Part shown: positions 6,018 to 6,822 of the stretch, one piece after another
How positions within the stretch are numbered: the stretch's first letter is position 1
Layout: every line of letters begins with the position of its first letter
Origin: Tangfeifania sp.
Lineage (GTDB): Bacteria; Bacteroidota; Bacteroidia; Bacteroidales; Prolixibacteraceae
Direction: 5' to 3'
Length of the DNA: 6,822 bases
Assembly: GCA_018400515.1 (NCBI GenBank)
Contig: JAGYMR010000151.1
Location: 1 to 6,822 of the forward strand
Translations under genes and position numbers: made by a program
Notes under the pieces: model-generated
Told to the model about the DNA's origin: nothing
What the model saw: only the letters and a program-made list of their open reading frames with translations
Databases searched by the model: none

Positions 6018-6512
6018 TCATTTGAACATCTTGGGTATCAAACGAAAGCTCTGGCGGCCGGTGTGTGCATTTACCTCTTCCCAGCGGCTGACATCAAAAT
6101 CAATCCCGGTGGTTGCACAGGTAGGCATTTCCTCGGGTGTGGTCTGAAGCAGATAATTGGCGAAGAGGTAAAATCCGGGGTTATGGCCAAAGAAGAACAC
6201 CGATTCCTTTTCAGGGGGCAATGCCCTGACCACCTCCAGAAATTCATCAGTGGTCAGTCCTTCGTAGATATCCTCCAATGGCTGAATTTTTTTCTTTTTA
6301 AATCCCAGGTTCTCCGCAAATATCCGGGCTGTTTTCATTGCTCTTACAGCCGGGCTTGATATCATGGCATCGGGATGGATCCCCTGCTCTTTCAACTCTT
6401 TGCTTACCAGGCGGGCATCGTTTTTTCCCCGGTCGCGAAGATCGCGGTTAAAATCGTCGTGGTATCCGTAGGGAACCGCTTTGGCATGGCGTACAATTAC
6501 AATGCGCTTCAT
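6018..6512 (-). CDS. sixA: SixA-like histidine phosphatase (phosphoglycerate mutase fold)
   Basis: A 164-residue cytoplasmic member of the histidine phosphatase superfamily, in the short SixA branch (E. coli SixA is about 161 residues and acts on phosphohistidine in ArcB and the PTS protein NPr). The catalytic VRHAKA motif is at 7-12, with His9 as the nucleophile. The second arginine region SSPAVRAMKTA is at 52-62, the acidic IYEG at 82-85 fits the proton-donor area, and FGHNPGF at 108-114 holds the second catalytic His110. All active-site elements are intact. The start at 6512 sits three residues before the first strand, as in relatives. It is divergent from a metallophosphoesterase gene across 101 bases with a good -7 match upstream, and rsmE follows 109 bases downstream. 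The family assignment is strong, but the substrate in this organism is not known, so the symbol is by family only. Confidence 0.9.
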   Translation of the reverse strand: MKRIVIVRHAKAVPYGYHDDFNRDLRDRGKNDARLVSKELKEQGIHPDAMISSPAVRAMKTARIFAENLGFKKKKIQPLEDIYEGLTTDEFLEVVRALPPEKESVFFFGHNPGFYLFANYLLQTTPEEMPTCATTGIDFDVSRWEEVNAHTGRQSFRLIPKMFK

Positions 6513-6539
6513 TTTTCTGAATTTCTATTTTTCCTGCAA

Positions 6540-6597
6540 GCCGGTTATTATTCTTACATTTCGACAAATTTAATTTAATTTGATGTTATTAACCGGC
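6540..6597. repeat. Inverted repeat in the divergent sixA / metallophosphoesterase gap
   Basis: GCCGGTTA (6540-6547) and TAACCGGC (6590-6597) are perfect 8-bp inverted arms around a 42-bp AT-rich spacer that contains the sixA -7 candidate. The arms flank the shared promoter region symmetrically, as a two-site operator might. The same 8-mer also occurs once more at 4440-4447 in another intergenic gap. Confidence 0.4.
6565..6572 (-). promoter_or_regulatory. Candidate -7 element of the sixA promoter
   Basis: Reading leftward, TAAATTTG (6572-6565) matches TAnnTTTG exactly. The nearest TTTG upstream (6600-6597) is 24 bases away, longer than the usual 19-20, so the -33 half is poor. A start near 6558 would give a leader of about 46 nt. 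Confidence 0.35.
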
Positions 6598-6613
6598 AAA
6601 TGGCATTTCTTTT

Positions 6614-6822
6614 ATGAAGAAGATCGGGTTATTGGCAGATACACATGGTTTTTTCCCGCCACGGCTTTTTACTTTTTTCGGGGAGGTGGATGAAATTTGG
6701 CATGCCGGCGATCTCGGGTCAATGGAACTGGCCGGCACTCTTGAGGCCTTCAAGCCTCTGCGAGCTGTATACGGGAACATTGACGGGCAGGATTTGCGGG
6801 CGGTTTATCCGCAGCACCAGCG
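6614..6822 (+). CDS. YfcE-type metallophosphoesterase, N-terminal part (cut by window edge)
   Basis: The first 69 codons of a calcineurin-like phosphoesterase of the small YfcE/MJ0936 group (about 155-185 residues when complete), dimetal enzymes that cleave phosphodiesters. It begins MKKIGLLADTHG. Metal-binding motifs appear in the expected order: Asp9 and His11 (ADTHG, 8-12), Gly32-Asp33 in WHAGDLGS (29-36) and GNID (54-57), the GNxD variant typical of this group. The later histidine motifs lie beyond the window. The frame stays open to the last base. The ATG at 6614 is chosen because the one at 6600 leads to a different frame. It is divergent from the SixA-like gene. The family is certain; the physiological substrate is not known for most members. 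Confidence 0.92.
   Translation, partial: MKKIGLLADTHGFFPPRLFTFFGEVDEIWHAGDLGSMELAGTLEAFKPLRAVYGNIDGQDLRAVYPQHQ

Noticed and set aside
5973..6359. 128-codon plus-strand frame
   Set aside because: It is antisense to the SixA-like gene, which has intact catalytic motifs.

Overview
The window looks like ordinary chromosome from a member of the Bacteroidota, probably class Bacteroidia; that placement is inference. It rests on a long pyrophosphate-dependent phosphofructokinase, a DUF4159 protein, small exported barrel-like proteins, gene starts without Shine-Dalgarno sequences, AT-rich gaps, and several upstream sites that resemble the Bacteroidota promoter (TTTG about 18-20 bases before TAnnTTTG). 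No insertion sequence, prophage gene, CRISPR array, tRNA or rRNA was seen.

Layout: The first 77 bases hold the start of a leftward gene for an exported protein, cut by the window edge. Bases 78-594 hold no convincing protein gene, but the plus strand shows a promoter-like pair, two composite hairpins and an intrinsic terminator, which together fit an undescribed structured RNA of about 205 nt (148-353). Two rightward genes follow: a DUF21/CNNM plus CBS-pair membrane protein (595-1674) and pfp (1968-3626). A bidirectional terminator (3651-3686) separates pfp from the leftward block.

The leftward block, in transcription order, is a SixA-like histidine phosphatase (6512-6018), rsmE (5908-5204), a DUF4159 exported protein (5134-4484) and a small outer-membrane-barrel-like protein (4242-3757). 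A palindromic terminator (4332-4353) and a promoter-like site (4278-4309) suggest that the last gene is its own transcription unit. The DUF4159 gene also has its own promoter-like site. On the right edge a YfcE-type metallophosphoesterase starts rightward at 6614 and runs off the window; it is divergent from the phosphatase gene, and the gap between them carries an inverted repeat.

The genes do not form one pathway: pfp is glycolytic, rsmE modifies 16S rRNA, and the rest are membrane or envelope proteins and phosphatases. I found no clear new multi-gene system. The most novel candidate is the structured RNA at 148-353.
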